The position numbers and the translations under genes are program-made. Under the pieces are notes generated by a model that was not told the origin of the DNA, searched no databases, and saw only the letters and a program-made list of their open reading frames with translations. Below, piece after piece: positions 24,775-33,819 of a DNA stretch of 64,000 nucleotides; the stretch's first letter is position 1, and the number at the start of each line of letters is the position of its first letter. This stretch comes from Paludibacteraceae bacterium (GTDB taxonomy: Bacteria; Bacteroidota; Bacteroidia; Bacteroidales; Paludibacteraceae), in contig JAKSKX010000005.1 in assembly GCA_024401535.1 (NCBI GenBank), positions 21,558 through 85,557 on the forward strand, in the 5' to 3' direction.

Positions 24775-25782
24775 ATGAACTCGAATCTACTAATAGCGGT
24801 TGTACTATACGAGTGCCAGCCCCATATGAGCAGGACAATACAGACACTAAGGTCTGCGCTCAAGGAGGCAGGCGCTGAAGTTCGTGTCGTCGTAATCAAT
24901 AACAGCAGGCATGTGGTCATAGTGCCTAGCTGGGACTTTGAGGTCTATCAGTCAGACTCGAACAGGGGACTAGCTGAGCCGTATGACTTGGCGGCAACTT
25001 TGTGTCTGAGGGACGGAATCGACTACCTGGTGACTTTTGACCAGGACACGGCCGTGACGCTTTCGTATATAAGGGCTATGATTGGAAAATCGGCGTCTCC
25101 ATCGGATAAAGTTGGGGCGTATGTTCCTTTGGTAAGAAACGAATCGAACCATCTTTCACCGGGATACTATAACATTGAAAAGGGACTCTATCATTCCCAT
25201 AAGCCGGTTCTAGGCAACGATGACCTGAACAAACTGAAGAGCCATGAACTTCCATACGCCTTCAACAGCGGAACTATGTGGAACGTGAAGGCTTTGAAGG
25301 ATTGTGGAGGTTTCCCCCAGAGGTATCCGCTTGACATGCTTGACCATGCAATGTTCAGGCGCCTTTACCTGAAGGAATGGAAGGTGGAGGTCGTTGACGA
25401 GCAAAACAGCCTGATGCACGGTTTGAGCATAGAGAGTAAGGAGGGCATGAGCCTTGGAAGGGCGCAGAACTATCTGGATGCAGTTCATCAGTACTATGTG
25501 GAGGAGAGCATGCTTGCCGAGTATTACCATAAGGTTTCACCGGAGTCAAATCTGAAGAATCTTGGAAGCAACTATATGGGAGTGCTTCTGCGCAAGGGAT
25601 TGAAAAGGTTTGTGATGGGAATCTTGGGGCGACAGCTCGGAAACCCTACGACACAGATGTATTTCGACCAGCTGCAAAAGCTTAGAAATCCCGATGAAAT
25701 GCACAGTTTTGTGCCGTTCGAATCTGAAATCCTGGACAAGGTGGAGGACTACACCTCAATTCGCAAAATAAAAGTGTTCTGA
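24775..25782 (+). CDS. Glycosyltransferase family 2 (rhamnosyltransferase-like)
   Basis: A 335-aa GT-A enzyme. I start at the ATG at 24775; a longer reading would begin inside the TATATTTG promoter box. The strand-loop order is LLIAVVLYEC, VVVINNS, DSNRGLAEPYDLA and then the metal motif TFDQDTAV (DxD-like, about residue 90), followed by an acceptor-side region with LPYAFNSGTMW and DMLDHAMFRRLYLKE. This matches rhamnosyltransferase-type GT2 proteins that add sugars to O-antigen or capsule. It overlaps the next gene by one base (TGATG), so the pair is coupled. Confidence 0.8.
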   Translation: MNSNLLIAVVLYECQPHMSRTIQTLRSALKEAGAEVRVVVINNSRHVVIVPSWDFEVYQSDSNRGLAEPYDLAATLCLRDGIDYLVTFDQDTAVTLSYIRAMIGKSASPSDKVGAYVPLVRNESNHLSPGYYNIEKGLYHSHKPVLGNDDLNKLKSHELPYAFNSGTMWNVKALKDCGGFPQRYPLDMLDHAMFRRLYLKEWKVEVVDEQNSLMHGLSIESKEGMSLGRAQNYLDAVHQYYVEESMLAEYYHKVSPESNLKNLGSNYMGVLLRKGLKRFVMGILGRQLGNPTTQMYFDQLQKLRNPDEMHSFVPFESEILDKVEDYTSIRKIKVF

Positions 25783-26684
25783 TGGAGACGACAGTTGACA
25801 TAATATACGTGAATTACAACACCGCCGACCAGATACTAGATTCGGTTGGAACGCTTGACGCGGCATGTGGCAAGTACGGGTTTCGTGTGACTGTGGTCGA
25901 TAACTGTTCGGACGCCGATGCGTGTCTGGAACAGCTCAAGCAGGTTGATGGCTTGAATTATGTTCAGCTGGACAGAAACTATGGGTTCGGATACGCTAAC
26001 AACAGGGGATATGAGCAGACAAGCGCTCCGATAGTCTTGTTCCTGAATCCGGATACGCTCTGCAGAAAGGGAAGCATAGAGTCTATGATTTCATTCCTGC
26101 TTGGTCATGATGGTGTCGGTTGTGTTGGAGCTTCACTGTTTGATGCTGACGACAAGCCTGCTCATTCGTTCAGACGTCTTGACTATGGAGTGAGAATTGA
26201 GCTGAGCAATGCGCTCTGTCACATACCTGCAAAGGTAGCTTACGGCAGAAATGCGGAGCATAACTATACGGGCAAAGAGCTTGATGTCGCCTATGTGTGT
26301 GGTGCGGCAATGATGTGCAAGAGGGATATTCTCGATGAAACGGGAGCTTTTGATGAGAGATTCTTTATGTATTTCGAGGATAACGAACTATGTCGAAGAA
26401 TTAGGATGAAAGGCTTGCGTGTGGTTTCCTTGCCCAATGCGGAGATTGTCCACCTTGAGGGCAAATCAATTTCTCTCAAGGAGACAAGAGAGAAACTGCA
26501 GGAGCAGAGCCGCAGACTGTTCTATGAAATAACGGGGAAGTCGTGGCACAGACCGATTATTGATGCGGTGAACATAGTTCTGCTGACTGTGGGCGAGATC
26601 TTGTGCGGAGTAACAGGCAAGTCCGAAAAGAGAAGAATTTATAGTTTCCGCAAAAAACTATTGCTAAGCAAGGAAATCAATTAA
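25782..26684 (+). CDS. Glycosyltransferase family 2
   Basis: A 300-aa GT2 enzyme, translationally coupled to the upstream glycosyltransferase. It shows VDIIYVNYNTADQILDSV, VVDNCSDAD, NYGFGYANNRGY and FLNPDT (the metal-binding DxD region, here NPD), then a late AFDERFFMYFEDNELCRRIR, where ED..L is the typical catalytic base motif. It is closest in look to WbbL-like rhamnosyltransferases. The pair stands alone, without a full polysaccharide locus, so the acceptor glycan is unknown. Confidence 0.85.
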   Translation: METTVDIIYVNYNTADQILDSVGTLDAACGKYGFRVTVVDNCSDADACLEQLKQVDGLNYVQLDRNYGFGYANNRGYEQTSAPIVLFLNPDTLCRKGSIESMISFLLGHDGVGCVGASLFDADDKPAHSFRRLDYGVRIELSNALCHIPAKVAYGRNAEHNYTGKELDVAYVCGAAMMCKRDILDETGAFDERFFMYFEDNELCRRIRMKGLRVVSLPNAEIVHLEGKSISLKETREKLQEQSRRLFYEITGKSWHRPIIDAVNIVLLTVGEILCGVTGKSEKRRIYSFRKKLLLSKEIN

Positions 26685-26767
26685 CCTATTCCAGCTAAAG
26701 ACTTAACAATTCGCGTGAATGTTAAACTTTTAGCGTGAAAAAGTGTGTGTCGGGGAGTGATTCTTAT

Positions 26768-26775
26768 TATCTTTG
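26768..26775 (+). promoter_or_regulatory. -7 box of the giant T9SS cargo gene
   Basis: TATCTTTG lies 26 bases before the ATG at 26802. The -33 element is weak. Confidence 0.5.
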
Positions 26776-26801
26776 CTTTTGTAAGACACTTTATACTATA
26801 G

Positions 26802-29800
26802 ATGTTTATGATTTATCTAAAAAAGATATTTGTTGGACTTTTAATGATGTTGTCGGCAGGGGTGAATGTCTCTGCTGCAGACTATTTTCTGACAACAGAT
26901 GTCGGTCATGACAAGAACGGAGAGTATTATCTTTGTCAGAATCTGGACGGACTATGGATTATGCCTGTTTGGACGGGAGGCGGGGAAGAGCCTACTGTCA
27001 ATGTGAAATGGTACGCTTCACCGATAAATTCTACGGAAGTTGATATGTCAGCTCCAATCAAGGAGAAGAACAATGTTCTGATTTCAAGTGCCGAGTATAA
27101 CGTGCGTTCAAGTATGTTTGATGTAAGGACTGCACAGACAAGCCAGAGCAGAACATTCAAGGTTGTTACCGAATATGTTGAGACGGGTGATGTGCAGGAG
27201 TCTGAAATAACTATTGTTGCCCGATACGTTCCTCAGCCAACAGAGATAAAGATGCCTTCTTTTTGTGCTGGAGGAGGCACTCTTGCTGCACTAACATTGA
27301 CAAAATTCTTTGATACAGACAAGTACAGCTGGTACGATGAAAATGGAAAGTCTATCAAAGGAATGGCAGAGGTATTGGCTATTTCGCAAAAGCCTGCAGG
27401 CAGCTATACGTATTTTGCAAGTGCAAAAGATGGCAAGTGCTTGAGTGATAAGCTGGAGCTAACACTAAACATAAATGGCAAAGTTCCGGCTGATTTGAAC
27501 TATGCTTTTGTGACATATTCTTCCGATGAAGACTACGAAAATGATGTGCAGCAGCAGTCTTTGAAAATGAATGGTAGATTGCTTGCCGATGGAGAAGGCT
27601 GCAAATACAAATGGTATTCACCAGAGAAGAAGGAACTGACATCTCCATATAAGCCCGAACCAAGGGCAGAAGCAGGACAGACTATGACGGTGGCTTATGT
27701 TTCTCAGGATTGCGGATGTGGATATGGACCTCTGACACCATATACTATTGTATGCAGTAAACTTGCTCCTCCCGATGTCGCTGACTTGAATATGTGTTAT
27801 GACGAAAGCAAGGTAGCCCTCCCTGTTGTTCATAAAGCTACAATCAACACAATCTCTGAATTCGATGAAAAGACGAATTATTATTTGGAATTGAGTGAGA
27901 CACCGGATTTTTCTGTTTCGATAAAAGGTGCGCCAGGTGAAGAAAACCTTGATTTGATGACCGTAGGTGGTAAACCGGGCGTTCATACATACTACTTGCG
28001 CCAGGTCAGATTGGATGGTGCTATGAGTGGAGTGGCTTCGTTCAATGTGACTGTTTTGCAGGTAAGCGAGCCAGGTATGAAGTCTGCTCATGTAAAAGAA
28101 GGTACTTGCAGCCTGAATTTGAACAACTATCTTGACAGTGAAGGATATTCAAACCTTGAGTGGTACGATGCGGCAAAGTCACCATTAGCTTCTTCAACAG
28201 GCATTTCTGTCAGCAATGGTGAAGATAAGGAATTCTATGCAAGAATATTCTCCGATAAAAGCGGAGAAAAATGCTATTCCAAGTATGTTCCGCTGACTAT
28301 TACCGGAGTAGCTTTGAATCCTACTGTTTCCGAAGGAACAAGTGTCTGCTTGAACAGTCCTTTGAAGTTGGTTTCATCAGGAAATAACAAGGACAGCCAC
28401 GTAACTTGGGATAAGGCTCCTTCGTGGGTTGAGTGCAGTTATTCGGCAGATTCCACAGAGAATGTTATCAAGGTCAGCGAGGCCAAAGACTTCACTTTGA
28501 CTTCTACAATTTCACTATATTCTTGCAAGTATGACTATCCTATGGCATTCACTGTAAATACCCCTTCTTTAGAGGGTACAGTGAAGATTGCTAGGGATGA
28601 TAATTCCATAGACAGTTACGAAACTTCGGAGAAACTGCAGTTTAGGTCATGTAACTTAAATTCACGAGTTATTGTGGATGTTCCGCATACAGGCTATGCA
28701 ATAAAAGTCGTGTATCCATCGGGAAAATCAAAGGATTGCCCGTTTTCAATGCCTTTTACTTCTTTTCAAGCAGATGAGTGGGGAACTTACAAAATTTCTT
28801 ATGAGAATGAATGTCCTTTGTCCTTCGAGGTCTCTTTGACAAGACCTTTGGTTGAAGGCGCAAAGCTGACTAAAAATGAGGTTTCCTTCTGTAAGGATGA
28901 AACGCAATCGATTGACTTAAGTTCGTATTTGGTTGGTACTCCTTCTGGTTTTTGGACTGACGATAAGGATAAGGAGCTGGCCAATACGGTGGTCGATTTG
29001 TCTGCAATAGACAAATACGTTAACGAGTTCTCCTTCTATCCAAATACTGTAATATTGTCGCAGAGCGGTAAAGAGACAAAATGTCTCGGGGAACCTATCA
29101 AACTGAAAGTCTTGGTTGATTCGTTAGGCCTTGAGATTAGCGGTGACTCTTTGCTTTGTCCCGATGAAGTGGTGACCTTGTCAGCAAAGTCGCAGGCTCT
29201 GGATTCCAGATCTGTTGGCTACACTTGGAACGTGTCGCCAAGCAATGCAACAGTTTCTTCCAACTTGAGCGGAACTATGATTGATTGTGTCGGCAAGGAA
29301 GATGTTGTTTATGTGACACTTACAGCTAGCACTAAGGTGTGTAGCAAGTCAATTGAAAAGACATTGACTGTTGGACAAAAAGAGGCAAAGGGAACAATAT
29401 CAGCCTTACACAAGGGTGCGGCGGTCAAAACTATAAATGTAGAAGAACAGAACTTCAATATTGCCTATTGTAGCGGTCAGCAGGTTCGTTTTGACTTGGA
29501 ACACACTAAAGACGAATACACCTTGATATTGCCAAGTGGAGTTTCTTCTACAGAAAGTTTTTCAAACAGAACCCCTTTCAGCCTAGTTGCCCCCGGCGTC
29601 TATACTATAAAGTATATGAATGGATGCGAATCGGAGTATTCCTTCGAGGCCTCAGCAGAAAAGCGTCCTCAGCTAAAGGAGAGCGTTGTCCAGGCTTGTC
29701 CTAATTCCTCAACATACATAGAGGTAATGAATACGCAGGGTTGCATTATTGAGTTGGAGGGAGTGTCAGAAAAGTTTACTGACGGGAAGATTCGCTTCGA

Positions 29801-30929
29801 CTCAAAGGGTGAAGGCTCCTATAACAAACTATATAAGGTTACTTGTGACGGCTGTGAGAGAAGGCCTATGGACCAGTTGAACGTAGATGTCATGGATGGC
29901 GGAGGACTAGGAGAGCAGCTTTACGTTGAAACTTATGGAAGCCACATCTGTATTGGTGGAGAAGTGCAGGTGAACCGCGTATATACAGTGCCGCCTTCGA
30001 GGTTTACAATCCAGTGGGAGGATAATCCCGACATTATCGGAGACAGAACTACTCAGCAAATCAAGATAAAACCGAACATAAAAGACTGGAAGCCAGGTGA
30101 GTTGTCCAGAGAGATTCTCTATTCCGCAACGCTTACTTCTACTGACGTATGTGCTGACCCGTCAAAGCGCAAGGCTGTTGACAATGTAAGCATAATAGTT
30201 GGAAGGCCTTTTGACGCTGAGATTGTTGGACCATCTTTGATTTGTTACGGAGAAGAGTCGTTATTGACTGTCCCTAACATGGATTCAAAAACTGTGTACG
30301 AGTGGAAGAGTTCTACTGACGATAAAGTTAACGGTAAAACAACAGGTACAGTTTCCGCAAGTCCTGAAATTGGTACGAATGATTATTCCGTAACTATAAC
30401 CAGAGACGGATGCACTGTTACAAAAACCCATACATTGAATGTGGGCTCTATTCCTCAAATAAACGAGATCAAGCAATCCTCTATGGGAGATGTCAAACTC
30501 TCTGCTTCAAGTTTGTCAGGCAAGCAACTGATATACTCAATAGGAAAGACTGAATTCCCAGACGGAGATTTCGGAAGACTGTCGCCCGGCCAGTATAATG
30601 TAAAGATTAGCGAAGTCGATGGTTGCGTGAACGACACGAACATTGTAGTAGATGAACCGAAGCTTTTGGTTATGCCTTTCTTTACACCTAATGGGGATGG
30701 AGAGAATGATGTGATTTCCATACCGAACAACATGCTCGAATACAAGAACACGGAAATGACAGTGTATGACCGTTGGGGAAAGAAGGTGGCATATTTGAAT
30801 AATGACAATCCCGACTGGGACGGTACGTACAACGGAAAGCCGATGCCAAGTGCCGACTATTGGTATGTCCTCAATGTTAATGAAATACGAAGGTACTATT
30901 CAGGCCATTTCTCGTTGATAAGGAATTAA
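26802..30929 (+). CDS. Giant secreted protein with type B T9SS sorting domain
   Basis: A 1375-aa exported protein. The signal peptide covers about residues 1-26 (cleavage near VSAA); a second ATG at 26808 is also possible as start. The C-terminal 90 residues are the gliding-motility-associated (CHU_C, type B) sorting domain: MPFFTPNGDGENDVISI, MTVYDRWGKKVA and WDGTYNGKPMPSADYWYVL. It should therefore cross the outer membrane by the type IX system. The body is a string of beta-rich segments of about 80-100 residues, resembling Ig/PKD-like repeats, many with a Cys pair (for example SFCAGGGTL and FCKDETQSI). I see no catalytic motif; a surface adhesin or structural role is likely. It is monocistronic with its own terminator. 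Confidence 0.85.
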   Translation: MFMIYLKKIFVGLLMMLSAGVNVSAADYFLTTDVGHDKNGEYYLCQNLDGLWIMPVWTGGGEEPTVNVKWYASPINSTEVDMSAPIKEKNNVLISSAEYNVRSSMFDVRTAQTSQSRTFKVVTEYVETGDVQESEITIVARYVPQPTEIKMPSFCAGGGTLAALTLTKFFDTDKYSWYDENGKSIKGMAEVLAISQKPAGSYTYFASAKDGKCLSDKLELTLNINGKVPADLNYAFVTYSSDEDYENDVQQQSLKMNGRLLADGEGCKYKWYSPEKKELTSPYKPEPRAEAGQTMTVAYVSQDCGCGYGPLTPYTIVCSKLAPPDVADLNMCYDESKVALPVVHKATINTISEFDEKTNYYLELSETPDFSVSIKGAPGEENLDLMTVGGKPGVHTYYLRQVRLDGAMSGVASFNVTVLQVSEPGMKSAHVKEGTCSLNLNNYLDSEGYSNLEWYDAAKSPLASSTGISVSNGEDKEFYARIFSDKSGEKCYSKYVPLTITGVALNPTVSEGTSVCLNSPLKLVSSGNNKDSHVTWDKAPSWVECSYSADSTENVIKVSEAKDFTLTSTISLYSCKYDYPMAFTVNTPSLEGTVKIARDDNSIDSYETSEKLQFRSCNLNSRVIVDVPHTGYAIKVVYPSGKSKDCPFSMPFTSFQADEWGTYKISYENECPLSFEVSLTRPLVEGAKLTKNEVSFCKDETQSIDLSSYLVGTPSGFWTDDKDKELANTVVDLSAIDKYVNEFSFYPNTVILSQSGKETKCLGEPIKLKVLVDSLGLEISGDSLLCPDEVVTLSAKSQALDSRSVGYTWNVSPSNATVSSNLSGTMIDCVGKEDVVYVTLTASTKVCSKSIEKTLTVGQKEAKGTISALHKGAAVKTINVEEQNFNIAYCSGQQVRFDLEHTKDEYTLILPSGVSSTESFSNRTPFSLVAPGVYTIKYMNGCESEYSFEASAEKRPQLKESVVQACPNSSTYIEVMNTQGCIIELEGVSEKFTDGKIRFDSKGEGSYNKLYKVTCDGCERRPMDQLNVDVMDGGGLGEQLYVETYGSHICIGGEVQVNRVYTVPPSRFTIQWEDNPDIIGDRTTQQIKIKPNIKDWKPGELSREILYSATLTSTDVCADPSKRKAVDNVSIIVGRPFDAEIVGPSLICYGEESLLTVPNMDSKTVYEWKSSTDDKVNGKTTGTVSASPEIGTNDYSVTITRDGCTVTKTHTLNVGSIPQINEIKQSSMGDVKLSASSLSGKQLIYSIGKTEFPDGDFGRLSPGQYNVKISEVDGCVNDTNIVVDEPKLLVMPFFTPNGDGENDVISIPNNMLEYKNTEMTVYDRWGKKVAYLNNDNPDWDGTYNGKPMPSADYWYVLNVNEIRRYYSGHFSLIRN

Positions 30930-30954
30930 AGATGCGTTTTACGCATCTTTTTTT
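30928..30954 (+). terminator. Terminator overlapping the stop codon of the T9SS cargo gene
   Basis: AAAGATGCG (30928-30936) pairs with CGCATCTTT (30942-30950), followed by T. The first two bases of the stem are the last two of the TAA stop codon. Confidence 0.85.
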
Positions 30955-30983
30955 CTTTTGTAGAAGTGGATAAAACAAAAAAG

Positions 30984-31005
30984 AAGTCAAACTTTCATTT
31001 GACTT
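30984..31005 (-). terminator. Terminator after tRNA-Pro
   Basis: On the minus strand AAGTCAAA and TTTGACTT form an 8-bp stem followed by CTTTTTT, eight bases past the tRNA 3' end. Confidence 0.8.
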
Positions 31006-31012
31006 CCCCTTG

Positions 31013-31087
31013 TCGAGATGAAGGGATTCGAACCCCCGACCCTCTGGTCCCAAACCAGATGCGCTAACCGGACTGCGCTACATCTCG
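31013..31087 (-). tRNA. tRNA-Pro (anticodon TGG)
   Basis: The minus strand folds into a full cloverleaf: a 7-bp acceptor stem CGAGATG/CATCTCG with discriminator A, a D arm with GTTAGCGC, an anticodon stem CTGGT/ACCAG with loop TTTGGGA (anticodon TGG), and a T arm with GGTTCGAATCC. CCA is not encoded. Promoter and terminator flank it. Confidence 0.95.
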
Positions 31088-31113
31088 AATCGCTTTGTTT
31101 CTCAAAAGCGATG

Positions 31114-31144
31114 CAAAATTACATCTTAATTTTTAATTCGCAAA
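31114..31144 (-). promoter_or_regulatory. tRNA-Pro promoter
   Basis: On the minus strand TTTG (31144-31141), a spacer of 19 bases and TAATTTTG (31121-31114) form a perfect consensus promoter. Confidence 0.75.
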
Positions 31145-31297
31145 CAAATTTGATAAAAAATACTGGATTTTTCTAAAAAAAAGAAAAAATATGCTTCCAA
31201 CTTTGTCTTATGCCGTGAAAAGTAAAGGGAGAAATGTTGACTTCAGCAGGAATTATGCTGCTTCTCTGTGCCTCAAAATAGTTGAAAAATACAATTA

Positions 31298-31331
31298 AAA
31301 CTTGCCATATAACATAAAAAATAGCAAGTTT
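31298..31331. repeat. Inverted repeat between tRNA-Pro and cdsA
   Basis: AAACTTGC (31298-31305) and GCAAGTTT (31324-31331) form an 8-bp palindrome with an 18-base gap, about 60 bases before the cdsA -7 box. It could be an operator. Elsewhere the 31145-31458 gap shows only the cdsA promoter. Confidence 0.4.
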
Positions 31332-31387
31332 AGTCGTTTTACTTGTGGAAAAATAGCATTTCGTTTTGCAAAATTGTTGATTTAAGA

Positions 31388-31395
31388 TATTTTTG
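31388..31395 (+). promoter_or_regulatory. -7 box of cdsA
   Basis: TATTTTTG fits TAnnTTTG; TTTG at 31368-31371 may be the -33 element though the spacing (16) is short. Confidence 0.45.
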
Positions 31396-31458
31396 CACTC
31401 GCTTGTGCGTTTCTTGACGGATTGTGCTTGCGTGAATAAAAATTAAATAGGGGGTATT

Positions 31459-32325
31459 TTGAAGAACTTTTTTAAGCGAGCATTAACAGGATTAGTGCTT
31501 CTGATAATAATGATTTGGGCAATACTGACTCCGGCGATTGGTTTTGGAGCGGTGTTCTTGGCTATAAACATGCTTTGCTTGTATGAGTTTTATGCTATGT
31601 CATACCATATCGAGCAGACGAAACCCATTTCCAAATGGGCAATGGTAGGTGGAGCTATGATGTTCTCCGCCGTATTCTTCGGCATCTACTTGAAGCAGTT
31701 GTGGTTGATTCCATTGATGTATGTGCCGTTTTTTACAGGAACTTTTGTTGTAGAGATTTTTAGGAATAACGGTTCTCCTATATTAAATGTTGCGCTTTCT
31801 ATACTCGGCCATATTTATATATCGTTGCCATTCTCTTGTCTATGCCTTATGGAAAGCTTTGGCGGATGGAATGGCGGAGAATGGAAGGGAGGACTCTTCG
31901 TTCTCTGTTTCTTCATTGCGATTTGGGTATCTGATACAGGAGCCTATCTTGTTGGAATGACAATAGGAAAGCATAAACTGTATGAAAGGGTGTCGCCCAA
32001 GAAATCTTGGGAAGGTTTTTGGGGAGGTTTTGTTTTAGCTTGTTTAGTTGGATATTTTTTGGGAAAATTCCTGGTTGACAGTGACTACAATCCTCATATT
32101 AATGACAGGCAACTCTACTCGCTTGAGTATTGTATATTTTTTGCGCTAGTTAGTGTTTTGGGCACACTTGGTGATTTGGTTGAGAGTTTGTTCAAGAGAT
32201 ATTTCCAAGTGAAGGATTCAAGCAATTTGCTTCCCGGACATGGAGGTTTCCTTGACAGATTCGACAGTGCGTTGGTTGCTGCTCCATTTGCATTTGCTCT
32301 TCTAATTATGTTTTTTTATGCATAA
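31459..32325 (+). CDS. cdsA: Phosphatidate cytidylyltransferase
   Basis: A 288-aa inner-membrane enzyme with about seven to eight membrane segments, making CDP-diacylglycerol from phosphatidate and CTP. The start is a TTG, preceded by AGGGGGTATT; the next in-frame ATG would remove the conserved first helix (KNFFKRALTGLVLLIIMIW), so TTG is preferred. The family signature is complete near the C-terminus: SLFKRYFQVKDSSNLLPGHG followed by GFLDRFDS. It supplies the substrate for the PssA enzyme encoded two genes downstream. Its stop codon lies in the terminator stem at 32320-32348. Confidence 0.93.
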   Translation: MKNFFKRALTGLVLLIIMIWAILTPAIGFGAVFLAINMLCLYEFYAMSYHIEQTKPISKWAMVGGAMMFSAVFFGIYLKQLWLIPLMYVPFFTGTFVVEIFRNNGSPILNVALSILGHIYISLPFSCLCLMESFGGWNGGEWKGGLFVLCFFIAIWVSDTGAYLVGMTIGKHKLYERVSPKKSWEGFWGGFVLACLVGYFLGKFLVDSDYNPHINDRQLYSLEYCIFFALVSVLGTLGDLVESLFKRYFQVKDSSNLLPGHGGFLDRFDSALVAAPFAFALLIMFFYA

Positions 32326-32348
32326 TGTTAGAAAAGTTATGCTTTTTT
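32320..32348 (+). terminator. Terminator overlapping the cdsA stop codon
   Basis: GCATAA (32320-32325) includes the stop codon and pairs with TTATGC (32337-32342), followed by six T. Confidence 0.65.
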
Positions 32349-32379
32349 GTTAAGAATTTGAGAAAAAAAGGTAATTTTG
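32346..32379 (+). promoter_or_regulatory. Promoter of the psd-pssA-kdsD operon
   Basis: TTTG (32346-32349), 22 bases and TAATTTTG (32372-32379). The predicted RNA start near 32385 argues for the ATG at 32423 as the psd start. Confidence 0.55.
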
Positions 32380-32422
32380 CCCCTCAAAATTGAATTCATA
32401 CTACAAAGATATAATCAGATTT

Positions 32423-33091
32423 ATGACTATACATAAGGAAGGAAAAGGAATGTTGTTGGCGTTGTTCGTCATAATAGTGTTGGTAGATGTAGTCGCATAC
32501 ATCTATTTCGGAGACACTAATATGACCGTCGCATACGCTATATTCGGATTGGCTGCTGTGGTCTTTCTTTTCTTCCTTAACTTCTTCCGTAACCCTAAGA
32601 GAGAGTTCGCCGGTTTCGAGGAAGGAATGATTGTTGCTCCAGCAGACGGAACTGTTGTTGTTTCGGAACTTACGCATGAGTCTGAGTATTTCAATGAGGA
32701 CAAGATTCAGGTTTCAATTTTCATGAGCGTTTTGAATGTTCATGCCAATTGGTACCCGACAAATGGTAAGGTTGTTTATTACACACATACTGACGGCGCG
32801 TTCATGAAGGCAAACCTGCCAAAGAGCAGTACCGAGAACGAGCGTTCCACTTTGGTCATAGAGACAAATAGCGGTGTCAGAATCCTTCTTCGCCAGGTGG
32901 CAGGAGCTTTGGCTCGAAGAATTGTCACTTATGCTCGTGAAGGACACGAGAGCGATGTGAATAAGCAGTTAGGTTTTATCAAGTTTGGTTCGAGGGTGGA
33001 TCTTTACTTGCCTACAGATGCAGAAATCTTGGTAGGCCTAAAGCAGAAGGTTACGGCAAACCAGACTGTAATAGCTAGGTTAAAGAAATGA
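32423..33091 (+). CDS. psd: Phosphatidylserine decarboxylase
   Basis: A 222-aa proenzyme that turns phosphatidylserine into phosphatidylethanolamine at the inner membrane. I take the ATG at 32423 (MTIHKEGKG), which fits the usual IHREG start; a TTG at 32390 would fall almost at the transcription start. Two membrane segments are at the N-terminus, then FFRNPKRE and VVAPADGTVV-type motifs (here IVAPADGTVV), SVLNVHANWYP and GFIKFGSRVDLYLP. In this short family the self-cleavage site is G-S, whose Ser becomes the pyruvoyl group. It overlaps pssA by four bases. Confidence 0.92.
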   Translation: MTIHKEGKGMLLALFVIIVLVDVVAYIYFGDTNMTVAYAIFGLAAVVFLFFLNFFRNPKREFAGFEEGMIVAPADGTVVVSELTHESEYFNEDKIQVSIFMSVLNVHANWYPTNGKVVYYTHTDGAFMKANLPKSSTENERSTLVIETNSGVRILLRQVAGALARRIVTYAREGHESDVNKQLGFIKFGSRVDLYLPTDAEILVGLKQKVTANQTVIARLKK

Positions 33092-33819
33092 GTTTGTTTA
33101 CAACGATAAAAAAGAGTATTCCCAACACACTAACATGCATGAGCCTGTTTTGTGGCTGTTTCGCTGTGGTATGTGCGATGAATCTGCTCTTTTTTTATGC
33201 AATGTGCTTTATATTCGTAGGAGCTGTTTTTGATTTCAGCGATGGCTTTGCCGCAAGATTGCTCAATGCAACATCTCCGATTGGCAAGGAACTGGATTCG
33301 CTAGCAGACCAGGTGACATTCGGTGTAGCTCCCGGTTTTGTCGTTTATTTCTGGACAGCGTCCAATTTCGGAGGAAGCCTGCTTCCGTGCATTGCTTTCC
33401 TGATAACGGCATTTTCAGCGCTAAGATTGGCGAAGTTCAATGTTGATGAGCGCCAGACATCATCTTTCATAGGCCTTGCCACGCCTGCAAATGCAATATT
33501 CTTTTCGTCATTGATTGCTGCGAATACAAGTAACGATATGTATGGATTCTTGAAGGAGTCTCCTTGGTACATGGTTACGCTTGTTGTTGGATTTTCATTG
33601 TTATTGACTTCGGAACTTCCTATGTTCTCTTTTAAGTTTAAGCACGGGGGATTTAAGGGTAATGAAGATAAGTTCATTTTGATAGGTTTCGCAGTACTTG
33701 CCATGTTATCCACTTTGTTTATGGAAAATGTGAAAGTGTATAGCGTGATTCCAGTGATAATATTATTCTATATTGTTGTCTGTCTTTTCGAATTGTTGAA
33801 GTCAAAAAAGAAAGCATAA
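33088..33819 (+). CDS. pssA: CDP-diacylglycerol-serine O-phosphatidyltransferase
   Basis: A 243-aa membrane enzyme with about seven to eight hydrophobic segments. It joins serine to CDP-diacylglycerol, giving the substrate of the Psd enzyme encoded just upstream. The CDP-alcohol phosphotransferase signature is intact: FDFSDGFAARLL, then SPIGKELDSLADQVTFG, i.e. D-x2-DG-x2-AR-x8-G-x3-D-x3-D. The gene overlaps psd by four bases and the next gene by one base. Confidence 0.93.
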   Translation: MSLFTTIKKSIPNTLTCMSLFCGCFAVVCAMNLLFFYAMCFIFVGAVFDFSDGFAARLLNATSPIGKELDSLADQVTFGVAPGFVVYFWTASNFGGSLLPCIAFLITAFSALRLAKFNVDERQTSSFIGLATPANAIFFSSLIAANTSNDMYGFLKESPWYMVTLVVGFSLLLTSELPMFSFKFKHGGFKGNEDKFILIGFAVLAMLSTLFMENVKVYSVIPVIILFYIVVCLFELLKSKKKA

